A DNA stretch of 5,651 nt from a bacterium (GCA_030699515.1 JAUYME010000031.1:1-5651); one strand, 5' to 3'; positions 1 through 4,923 are shown, numbered from the stretch's first letter. Notes: generated by a model not told the origin, from the letters alone. Numbers and translations are program-made.

Positions 1-641
1 TATTCCTGTTCTGGTGGGCGAAAGAAAATGCGTTCCAAAATTCCTTGCCTCTTTCCTTTTGAAAGCTGCTTTGCGTATTTTTCTCCCTTTCGCTCGCATT
101 TACTTAGAATTTTCTGATTTTGAAAAGTTTTTGTGTCGCCGCTGTAATATGCGCCCATCACTTCTGCACGAAAATACAAAAACACACCCCTAAGCCAGAA
201 GGCAGGAAAGGCAAAGAAAAGGATTATTTGAGCCCATCTTGGGGTTCCTCCGGAGACCAGAAAATAAGTTTTAAGATAGTCTAATTTTCCAACAGGCTGG
301 CCAATGTTGGTTTTGCGCTTAAAATCCAAAGTAAAAAAACGAATGCGATCTAGAAAGTTTTTGAGATGCGCCGGTACGGAAAAGTTATAAGTGGGGGCGG
401 CAATAACCAGGCCGGCGGAATTTTGGATTTTATCCGTGAGTTTTTTAAATTCATCCTCCCCTTCTTCCGGGCCATCCTTATTCTCAAAGCGGTAATAATT
501 GATTGGAATATCTTCAAGATAAATTTTTTCCACTTCTAGGCCTTCAACTTTGTGCATGCCCTTAATAAAGGCATCCAGCATGCTGTCGGAGTTTCTATTT
601 CTGGATGGTGAGCACGAAAGGGCTATACATTTCATCTTCAT
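1..641 (-). CDS. NAD(P)H-dependent FMN reductase-like flavoprotein (partial, C-terminus off window)
   Basis: An open frame of 213 codons reads leftward without a stop to the window edge. The residues recognised fit the flavodoxin-fold FMN reductase / quinone reductase family, which uses NAD(P)H to reduce FMN or quinones in the cytosol. A phosphate-binding loop, CSPSRNRNSDSML (about residues 10-22), follows the first beta strand. The second FMN-loop signature is APTYNFSVPAHLKNFLDRI (82-100). A glycine-containing loop, SGGTPRW (130-136), sits where the third flavin loop is expected. Residues 138-158 are unusually hydrophobic for a soluble member. The last visible codon is Glu and the next two bases are TA, so the stop may lie just outside the window. 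The start could be the ATG at 641 or at 635; the latter gives the family-typical short lead MKCIALS. Neither has a clear Shine-Dalgarno sequence. It is divergent from the riboflavin kinase. The family call is firm; the substrate is not known. Confidence 0.85.
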   Translation of the reverse strand, partial: MKMKCIALSCSPSRNRNSDSMLDAFIKGMHKVEGLEVEKIYLEDIPINYYRFENKDGPEEGEDEFKKLTDKIQNSAGLVIAAPTYNFSVPAHLKNFLDRIRFFTLDFKRKTNIGQPVGKLDYLKTYFLVSGGTPRWAQIILFFAFPAFWLRGVFLYFRAEVMGAYYSGDTKTFQNQKILSKCERKGEKYAKQLSKGKRQGILERIFFRPPEQE

Positions 642-667
642 ATAAGAGTACGCTAAGATAAATTTAC
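642..667. promoter_or_regulatory. 26-bp divergent promoter region between flavin genes
   Basis: Only 26 bp separate the two divergent start codons. On the plus strand TAAGAT (654-659) resembles a -10 box and lies 8 nt before the ATG at 668, which would give an almost leaderless mRNA. On the minus strand TATCTT (660-655) is a weak -10-like match. No Shine-Dalgarno sequence is visible in either direction. Any -35 contacts would have to fall inside the opposite gene. This is inference from spacing and weak matches. Confidence 0.3.
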
Positions 668-1039
668 ATGCAATTTAAAGGAAAAGTAATAAAAGGCACT
701 GGGTACGGCAAAAAGCTGGGCTTTCCAACTGCTAATATAGACAGGCGGGATTTTTACAGACGAAAACTTAAATTGCGCGAAGGAATTTATGCCGGACTGG
801 TAGAGCGCGAGCGAAACGGAAAGAAATACAAGGCAGGAATTGTAATAGGACCAAAAGATAAGAAAGGGCTTTTGAAGCTTGAGGCCTATATTTTAGGATT
901 AAAGGAAGATATTTATGGAGAGCGCTTAGTTTTTTATCCACTGGCATATATTAGAGCCTTCAAGCACTATAAGAGTGAGGCGGAATTAAAGAAGGCGATT
1001 AGGGAAGACGTGAGAAAGATTAAAAAATCTTTGCTGTAA
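668..1039 (+). CDS. ribF: stand-alone riboflavin kinase (flavokinase)
   Basis: This 123-residue protein matches the riboflavin kinase domain (C-terminal half of bifunctional RibF), which phosphorylates riboflavin with ATP to make FMN in the cytosol. The N-terminus carries the family pattern FKGKVIKGTGYGKKLGFPTANI (split here as residues 3-13 and 14-24), including the PTAN motif (20-23) that binds Mg-ATP. GIYAG (39-43) follows, then E72 in LEAYI, at the position of the catalytic Glu of the usual EVHI motif, and DIYG (81-84). The C-terminal helix ends in AIREDVRKI. Two conserved spots are altered: the usual IGxxPTF segment reads IGPKDKK, and the usual LRxExxF reads IRAFKHY. The adenylyltransferase half is absent, so FAD would have to be made by another protein or imported. 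The ATG start lacks a Shine-Dalgarno sequence. It is divergent from a predicted FMN-dependent reductase, which fits a flavin-supply role. Confidence 0.88.
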   Translation: MQFKGKVIKGTGYGKKLGFPTANIDRRDFYRRKLKLREGIYAGLVERERNGKKYKAGIVIGPKDKKGLLKLEAYILGLKEDIYGERLVFYPLAYIRAFKHYKSEAELKKAIREDVRKIKKSLL

Positions 1040-1058
1040 ACGTTGTAACGTAATATCG

Positions 1059-1086
1059 TTGTAAACGAAAGACCATTAAATAGAAT
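1059..1086 (+). promoter_or_regulatory. candidate promoter for EamA transporter gene
   Basis: TTGTAA (1059-1064) as a -35 box and TAGAAT (1081-1086, five of six consensus bases) as a -10 box are 16 bp apart. A start about seven bases downstream would give a leader of roughly 11 nt before the GTG at 1104. The -35 box lies partly in the second copy of an 8-bp direct repeat, CGTTGTAA (1041-1048 and 1057-1064), which could be an operator. No terminator separates this gene from the riboflavin kinase, so read-through is also possible. Confidence 0.35.
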
Positions 1087-1103
1087 TAGGAAAGACAAAT
1101 ATT

Positions 1104-2018
1104 GTGAGTGAAAGATTAAAAAAGTTTGGACCATATTTAATTTTTTTGGCGGCAATGCTTTGGGCCAGCGATGCGCCTTTTCGGGTTTATCTAACCGAGA
1201 ACTTATCAAGTAACTTTATTGTCTTTGTAGAGCACTTAATAAGCTTTGTTATTCTTTTGCCTTTGCTCTTTGTTTCTTTCAAAGAGTTTAAAGGATTAAA
1301 TTGGAAATACTGGCTTGCGATTTTGTTTATTGGTGTTGGTGGGTCGGCACTGGCCTTGGTAGCTTTTACACAAAGTTTTAGCTATATGAACCCGTCTGTG
1401 GTAATTCTTCTTCAAAAACTTCAGCCCTTGATTGCCATTGCCCTGGCGGTGGCGCTGCTTAAGGAAACGCTGGGAAAAAGATTCTGGCTTTGGACAATCA
1501 TTGCCCTTGGCGGAGCTTACCTTATTTCATTTCCGGACTTTGTTCCGCGTCTTTTTGAGGGCGAAGTATTTAACCCGCACATCATCGGAGTTTCCCTAGC
1601 GCTTCTTGCAGCAGTTTTGTGGGCAGCCTCTACTGTATTGGGTAGATACGTGCTGGATAAAATTAGCTTTAAGGCGATGACTAGCGTGCGCTTTCTAGTA
1701 GCAACGCTGTTTTTGCTAATTTGGAACGCAAGCTCCGGAGCGCTTTCTACTTTTTCACAACTTGCAGGAAAAGATTGGCTGTTTTTGGCAATTATTTCCG
1801 TTACCTCCGGCGCAGTAGCTATGTTTATTTACTACAAAGGGCTATCGCACTCTAAAGCATCAATTGCAACAATTGCCGAGCTTGGCTTTCCTGTAGCTGC
1901 GGTGGCAGTGAACTACATTTTCTTGGATGCAAGTTTAAGCTTGGTCCAAGGAATAGGAATAGCAGTGCTTCTTTACGCAATTTTCCAGCTTGGGAAAGTG
2001 AACGCCCAAGGCGTTTAA
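1104..2018 (+). CDS. EamA/DMT-superfamily permease
   Basis: This 304-residue, very hydrophobic protein has the size and layout of the EamA (drug/metabolite transporter) family: ten predicted transmembrane helices arranged as two repeated five-helix halves, about residues 10-142 and 158-297. Each half begins with a typical first helix (YLIFLAAMLWASDAPFR; SLALLAAVLWAASTVLGRY). The first half carries the family pattern KLQPLIAIALAVALLKETL (105-123), where a Pro in the fourth helix precedes a Glu ending the helix. In the second half the equivalent is ELGFPVAAVAVNYIFLDASL, with Asp replacing that Glu. Members export or import small metabolites such as amino acids or nucleotides; the substrate cannot be read from sequence. 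The start is a GTG. Upstream purines (AGGAAAG, 1088-1094) lie a little far away for a good Shine-Dalgarno match. The next gene starts 30 bp downstream on the same strand. Confidence 0.9.
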   Translation: MSERLKKFGPYLIFLAAMLWASDAPFRVYLTENLSSNFIVFVEHLISFVILLPLLFVSFKEFKGLNWKYWLAILFIGVGGSALALVAFTQSFSYMNPSVVILLQKLQPLIAIALAVALLKETLGKRFWLWTIIALGGAYLISFPDFVPRLFEGEVFNPHIIGVSLALLAAVLWAASTVLGRYVLDKISFKAMTSVRFLVATLFLLIWNASSGALSTFSQLAGKDWLFLAIISVTSGAVAMFIYYKGLSHSKASIATIAELGFPVAAVAVNYIFLDASLSLVQGIGIAVLLYAIFQLGKVNAQGV

Positions 2019-2048
2019 AAATGAAGAAAATATAAATACTACACAAAT

Positions 2049-2465
2049 ATGAAAGATATAGAAACCGGGCCAAAGGAATTGCGGCCGGAACAAATTGAAG
2101 AAATTATTGATGATTACCGGCCGCTGCTTGAACGCATTGAGCAGGAGCGAAAGTTAATTCAGGAAAATATAGGAGCTGATCTTCATCAGCATATTTTGGG
2201 CAACGCGGGTCCCTTGCTAAGGGAGGAAAATATGCGCTTTATGCTGAAAGACTCCGACCAATGGATGATTCAAATTCAGCAATCAGCAAATGCGCTTGAG
2301 CGATATTTTCGCTTGCTTGATGAAAATCCTGAGCTTTCTCAGAAAATAAAAGTTGAAGGCTGGGAAGCTTTTCCAAAGCTTAAGGAGAGTGGTGTACTAA
2401 ACGCCTTTCAATTGATTGATGAACTGGAAAGCATTGCACAAGGATCCGACAGTCAAGCTGCTTAA
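2049..2465 (+). CDS. hypothetical acidic alpha-helical protein
   Basis: I do not recognise this 138-residue family. The protein is rich in Glu, Gln, Leu and Ile, has no membrane helix, signal peptide or cysteine, and looks almost entirely helical. Residues 14-42 form a charged amphipathic helix (PEQIEEIIDDYRPLLERIEQ...), a second helix covers about 70-91 (DQWMIQIQQSANALERYFRLL), and a third covers about 117-131. A Gly/His-containing link with HQHILGNAGPLL (46-57) lies between the first two. The ATG at 2049 has no Shine-Dalgarno sequence. TATAAATACT (2031-2040) just upstream resembles a -10 region, so a short-leader transcript of its own is possible, though the gene is only 30 bp behind the EamA gene and may share its mRNA. 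Transcription should end at the terminator starting 10 bp after the stop. It is probably cytoplasmic; function unknown. Confidence 0.75.
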   Translation: MKDIETGPKELRPEQIEEIIDDYRPLLERIEQERKLIQENIGADLHQHILGNAGPLLREENMRFMLKDSDQWMIQIQQSANALERYFRLLDENPELSQKIKVEGWEAFPKLKESGVLNAFQLIDELESIAQGSDSQAA

Positions 2466-2474
2466 GTTTTGGCA

Positions 2475-2501
2475 AAAACCCCCGCTCTTGGCGGGGGTTT
2501 T
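2475..2501. terminator. bidirectional intrinsic terminator
   Basis: A perfect 11-bp stem, AAAACCCCCGC (2475-2485) with GCGGGGGTTTT (2491-2501), encloses a 5-nt loop. T-rich sequence follows on the plus side (to 2513), and the A tract at 2474-2478 gives a T tract on the minus strand. It lies between the convergent genes ending at 2465 and 2519 and can serve both. Confidence 0.92.
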
Positions 2502-2518
2502 GTATTTTTATTTCCTTA

Positions 2519-3205
2519 CTAGATTAGAATCTCAACATCTGCATCTGCGCGCAGTTCTTGGATATGGGCATCAAGCAGGGCTTGCTGTTTTTGTTGAATT
2601 ACAAAAGTTTCAAGGTCAGCTCTAATTTCTTCAAGTGCGGGGAGCTCCTGCCCCTGAGCATCAATTTGAGTGTATGCTTCCTGCACTTCGGCTTCGCTTG
2701 CAGTTACTGAGTTAAGGCCCAGCTCTTGCTCAAGATAGCTTTGAGTGATTAATTCCAAGCCAATTCTTGTTTGAAGGCCTTCTTCGTCCAGTCCTTCAGC
2801 GCTAAGGGTGGCCTGATATTCTTCTTCTGTTGCAAAGCGAGCTCTAATCAACTCCATTTCCGAAGCAAGCTTTTCCTGAGTGATAGTTATTCCGGAAGAT
2901 TGGACTTTTTGCCTGAGCAGCACTTGGCCAATTAGCGCATCCATTGCCTGAGTTTGAAGCTGCGCTCTTGCCTCGCTGTCCAAGCTAGCCACTGTCTGGC
3001 CTTGGCTTGTGGCAATTTGTGTTTCCAGCGCTGCTAGGGCTTGCCCGCTTACTTCCTCGCCGTTAACGACAGCAACCGGCTCGCCGGTGTTGACTCCGGC
3101 TGTATTGCCATCAAGAGAAATGTCAGAAGTTTCCTGGAAAAGGAAATACCATGCTCCTGCCCCAATGATTATTAATAATACAACTATGATGAGAATATTT
3201 TTCAT
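2519..3205 (-). CDS. SurA N-terminal domain-like membrane-anchored chaperone lacking a parvulin domain
   Basis: This 228-residue protein starts with a membrane anchor or uncleaved signal (residues 4-22, NILIIVVLLIIIGAGAWYF) after MKN, then a short polar linker. Residues 43-165 match the SurA/PrsA-type N-terminal chaperone domain: PVAVVNGEEVSGQALAALE, LIGQVLLRQKVQSSGITIT, and a helix around ARFATEEEYQATLSAEGLDEE. Residues 168-222 (TASEAEVQEAYTQI, then LPALEEIRADLETFVIQQKQ) look like the helical tail that in SurA follows the peptidyl-prolyl isomerase domain. The roughly 90-residue parvulin domain normally between these parts is missing, so it is probably a holdase-type chaperone acting on secreted or surface proteins outside the membrane, not an isomerase. 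The ATG is preceded by an A/T-rich stretch without a Shine-Dalgarno sequence. The gene stands alone, upstream of a shared terminator. Confidence 0.85.
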   Translation of the reverse strand: MKNILIIVVLLIIIGAGAWYFLFQETSDISLDGNTAGVNTGEPVAVVNGEEVSGQALAALETQIATSQGQTVASLDSEARAQLQTQAMDALIGQVLLRQKVQSSGITITQEKLASEMELIRARFATEEEYQATLSAEGLDEEGLQTRIGLELITQSYLEQELGLNSVTASEAEVQEAYTQIDAQGQELPALEEIRADLETFVIQQKQQALLDAHIQELRADADVEILI

Positions 3206-3235
3206 GAATTTTTTAACTGCGTACTGCTTAGTCTT

Positions 3236-3266
3236 ATTAAAGACAAGAGTAACAGGCTAATATCAA
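3236..3266 (-). promoter_or_regulatory. weak candidate promoter for SurA-like gene
   Basis: Reading the minus strand, TTGATA (3266-3261) and TTTAAT (3241-3236) resemble -35 and -10 boxes. The 19-bp spacing is longer than ideal. The leader would be about 25 nt. Confidence 0.25.
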
Positions 3267-3303
3267 ATTGGCAAACTTATGTTAAAGATGAGCACCTCCC
3301 CTC

Positions 3304-3357
3304 TGTCATTCCGGGCTTGACCCGGAATCTAGATCCTTCGCTACGCTTAGGATGACA
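3304..3357. repeat. dispersed palindromic repeat with two hairpins
   Basis: The unit is framed by TGTCAT (3304-3309) and its complement ATGACA (3352-3357). Inside are a perfect 8-bp hairpin, ATTCCGGG (3308-3315) with CCCGGAAT (3321-3328) and a 5-nt loop, and a smaller one, ATCCT (3333-3337) with AGGAT (3349-3353). A second ATGACA follows at 3361-3366. From memory, sequences of this GTCATTCCGGG...GGATGACA form recur between genes in many genomes; copy number here cannot be seen from one window. Confidence 0.7.
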
Positions 3358-3528
3358 ACGATGACATCCTTTGCGCTTATTGCAAGTGGCTTGCAGTAGG
3401 AGTGGGGGTGGTGTAGGCTGATGAAGAAAGGTTGTAGGAAGTTAGGAGAATTTCCAAGTCACTCCAATTGCTCCAATTTCCAAAAATGTCTAAGGGGGAA
3501 AAGGGAGTTAGGAGGACAACTTACGAAA

Positions 3529-3614
3529 TTACCCGTTCGACAAGCTCAGGGCAGGCGAAAATATACCTGCCCGCGCGTCGCCTGATTACAGGAATGCGCG
3601 CAGGCGGGCGAAAG
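3529..3614. repeat. GC-rich dispersed repeat block, possibly inserted with 7-bp target duplication
   Basis: The block opens with TTCGACAAGCTCAGGG (3536-3551), a dispersed-repeat core that recurs with 14 of 16 matches inside the ZIP gene (4825-4840). It continues with an inverted pair GGGCAGG (3549-3555) / CCTGCCC (3566-3572) and nested arms GCGCG (3573-3577) / CGCGC (3597-3601), CCTG (3581-3584) / CAGG (3589-3592) and GCCCGC (3569-3574) / GCGGGC (3604-3609). It is markedly more GC-rich than its surroundings. TACGAAA flanks it on both sides (3522-3528 and 3615-3621), which could be a target-site duplication. Confidence 0.65.
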
Positions 3615-3650
3615 TACGAAACAAGGCAAGAAGAAGGAGTTAGGAGTTAG

Positions 3651-3669
3651 TTGAAATAGTAATTTGCAA
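3651..3669 (+). promoter_or_regulatory. candidate Fur-operon promoter/operator
   Basis: TAGTAA (3657-3662) resembles a -10 box and lies 6 nt before the ATG at 3669, as in leaderless mRNAs; no Shine-Dalgarno sequence lies at a useful distance. The surrounding 19 bp, TTGAAATAGTAATTTGCAA, form an imperfect dyad (TTG.AA outer arms complementary to TT.CAA, five of nine base pairs). A Fur-family protein could bind here to control its own operon. Both points are inference. Confidence 0.25.
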
Positions 3670-4022
3670 TGAAGCGAAGGAAAACTTTGTATAAAAAACT
3701 GATTATGCGGGAGCTAAAAACGCATCACAGCCTTTCTGCAAAAGAGCTATCCTCTCTTTTGCCCAAGCTGGATTTTTCAACGATTTACAGAAATCTGAAA
3801 CGGTTTGTTGAGGATGGTATTTTGCGTGCGGTTAATACGGGAAGTGAGAGCGTGTCTTATGAAATTGCAGAAACAAAACATGATCACTTTGTTTGCGGAT
3901 CATGCGAGCGCGTAAAAGAAATTAAAATTGAAGCCTCTTATTTGCAAAAATACTTGCCAAGAGGTTACAGCATAAATTTGGGTCAAAATATTATTAAAGG
4001 AACTTGTAATAAATGCAGTTAA
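3669..4022 (+). CDS. Fur-family metal-responsive transcriptional regulator
   Basis: This 117-residue protein matches the ferric/zinc uptake regulator family of metal-dependent repressors. The winged-helix part (about residues 5-68) contains LSAKELSSLL, the recognition-helix signature STIYRNLKRFVEDGIL (37-52), and a wing ending SVSYEIAETK. The dimerisation and metal part begins with HDHFVCGSCERVKEI (71-85), giving H71, H73, C76 and C79, and ends with GTCNKC, giving C113 and C116. The two CxxC pairs form the usual structural zinc site. It is shorter than typical members (about 140 residues) because the first N-terminal helix is missing. A stop codon at 3660-3662 in the same frame rules out an upstream start. 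The gene overlaps the ZIP transporter gene by 10 nt, so the regulated metal is probably the one ZIP carries, most likely zinc (Zur-like), but iron or manganese cannot be excluded. Confidence 0.9.
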   Translation: MKRRKTLYKKLIMRELKTHHSLSAKELSSLLPKLDFSTIYRNLKRFVEDGILRAVNTGSESVSYEIAETKHDHFVCGSCERVKEIKIEASYLQKYLPRGYSINLGQNIIKGTCNKCS

Positions 4023-4876
4023 TCTACTTAATTGGAGCTTGTTTGATTATTATGTTCGCTTCCCTTGCAGGGGTTTTATTCGTAGGCAAAAAACTAAGTA
4101 AGTGGACGGAAAAAAATATGAACTACCTGATCGCCTTTGCCAGCGGAGTATTTTTGATTGTTGCCTACGATTTAATTTTTGAAGCTTTGGAATTCGCGCC
4201 AAACAAATTGTTGGTGGCCGGATCTGTGATTGGCGGATTTTTGCTTTTTTTCTGCTTGGAAAAACTATATCCGGAAGCTCACTGTCACCATGATGATGCG
4301 GTTTGTCAGTCGGATAAGAGCCGAAAGGGGGCGCGAAGAATTTTAATTGGCGATTCCTTTCACAACATTGGTGATGGCATTTTGCTGGCTCCGGTATTTA
4401 TAGCTAACATCTGGCTTGGACTGGTTGCGGCATTTGGAATTTTTGTGCACGAATTTGTGCAGGAAATTTCCGAGTTCTTTGTGCTCAAAAATGCCGGTTA
4501 TAGCAACAAAAAAGCGCTGAAACTTAATTTTCTTGTTTCGGGAACAATTCTAATTGGAGCGCTGGGAGGATTTTATTTATCTTCTTTTGAGCTCTTGGTG
4601 GCACCGCTTATCGGACTTGCTGCGGGCGCTTTTATCTACATTTTGCTTGTGGATTTAATTCCGCAATCGGTTAAGCATTCGCACAGGGAAAGAAAATATC
4701 TACATTTTCTTGTTTGGACCTTGGCCGGAGTACTTTTGATTTTAGCGGTTAACGCAGTGTCTGCGGCTCAGTTTGAAAAACTGGGTCTAGATGCTTCTGG
4801 GCACGGAAATGAAGAGGAGTACCCTTCAACAAGTTCAGGGTCTGATGATGATGAGGAGGAGTATCATAACGAATAG
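4013..4876 (+). CDS. ZIP-family divalent metal transporter
   Basis: This 287-residue membrane protein has about eight transmembrane helices (roughly residues 3-23, 36-56, 66-84, 112-130, 133-157, 170-190, 194-213 and 230-251). The metal-site motifs of the ZIP family are present: HNIGD in helix 4 (H117, N118, D121) and HEFVQE in helix 5 (H146, E147, E151). The loop between helices 3 and 4 carries a His/Cys cluster, AHCHHDDAVC (89-98), a likely metal-sensing or capture loop. ZIP proteins move zinc, iron or manganese into the cytoplasm. The ATG lies inside the end of the Fur gene (10-nt overlap), and AAAGGAA (3996-4002), 10 nt upstream, can act as a ribosome binding site, suggesting translational coupling. 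The tail (252-287) is acidic and contains PSTSSG (271-276), encoded by a dispersed repeat and flanked by duplicated EEEY. A terminator follows 11 bp after the stop. Confidence 0.93.
   Translation: MQLIYLIGACLIIMFASLAGVLFVGKKLSKWTEKNMNYLIAFASGVFLIVAYDLIFEALEFAPNKLLVAGSVIGGFLLFFCLEKLYPEAHCHHDDAVCQSDKSRKGARRILIGDSFHNIGDGILLAPVFIANIWLGLVAAFGIFVHEFVQEISEFFVLKNAGYSNKKALKLNFLVSGTILIGALGGFYLSSFELLVAPLIGLAAGAFIYILLVDLIPQSVKHSHRERKYLHFLVWTLAGVLLILAVNAVSAAQFEKLGLDASGHGNEEEYPSTSSGSDDDEEEYHNE
4822..4840 (+). repeat. dispersed repeat core captured in the ZIP coding sequence
   Basis: CCCTTCAACAAGTTCAGGG matches the TTCGACAAGCTCAGGG core upstream of the operon at 14 of 16 positions (4825-4840 against 3536-3551). 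It is read in frame as PSTSSG near the C-terminus of the transporter. Around it, GAAGAGGAGTAC (4811-4822) and GAGGAGGAGTAT (4853-4864) agree at 10 of 12 bases, so the 42-bp unit is flanked by an imperfect direct repeat, both copies coding for EEEY. Confidence 0.7.
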
Positions 4877-4887
4877 AATTTTTTGAT

Positions 4888-4923
4888 AAAGAAAAAAAGG
4901 GATGTTACTTCCCTTTTTTCTTT
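4888..4923. terminator. bidirectional terminator with a stop codon in its loop
   Basis: AAAG-A7-GGGA (4888-4902) pairs with TCCC-T6-CTTT (4910-4923) with one bulged A and a 7-nt loop (4903-4909). The U tract is present on both strands, so it can end the ZIP mRNA and the convergent small basic gene. The TAA stop of the latter (4907-4905, minus strand) lies in the loop. Confidence 0.85.

Larger units (their letters stand above)
3206..3668. other. gene-free repeat-rich spacer between SurA-like gene and Fur-ZIP operon
   Basis: No credible coding frame occupies these 463 bp. From left to right the stretch holds the SurA-like gene's upstream region, a double-hairpin repeat unit (3304-3357), a small hairpin TGCAAG-TGG-CTTGCA (3381-3395), a G-rich tract (about 3398-3420), short direct repeats (AATTTCCAA at 3449-3457 and 3475-3483; CTCCAATT at 3462-3469 and 3471-3478; AGTTAGGAG at 3440, 3506 and 3638), a second GC-rich repeat block (3532-3610), and the region just before the Fur gene. 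The open frame at 3468-3650 runs through the repeat block and is not believed. Confidence 0.7.

Noticed and set aside
967..1209. 80-codon open frame on the minus strand
   Set aside because: It lies across the end of the riboflavin kinase gene and the start of the EamA gene, both well supported, and resembles no protein I know.
1852..2073. 73-codon open frame on the minus strand
   Set aside because: It is antisense to the end of the EamA gene and has no family features.
2175..2224. Two small hairpins, GCTGAT-CTTC-ATCAGC and TCCCTT-GCT-AAGGGA
   Set aside because: They lie inside a coding sequence, are short, and have no U tract; probably chance.
2416..2625. 69-codon open frame on the plus strand
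   Set aside because: It runs through the terminator and antisense to the SurA-like gene.
3009..3260. 83-codon open frame on the plus strand
   Set aside because: It is antisense to the start of the SurA-like gene, with low-complexity composition.
3440..3646. Possible CRISPR-like spacing of AGTTAGGAG copies
   Set aside because: The repeats are only 9 bp, spacing is uneven and no cas gene is present.
3468..3650. 60-codon open frame on the plus strand containing STSSGQA
   Set aside because: That peptide is the translation of the dispersed repeat, and the rest crosses hairpin-forming repeat DNA; no ribosome binding site or family match.
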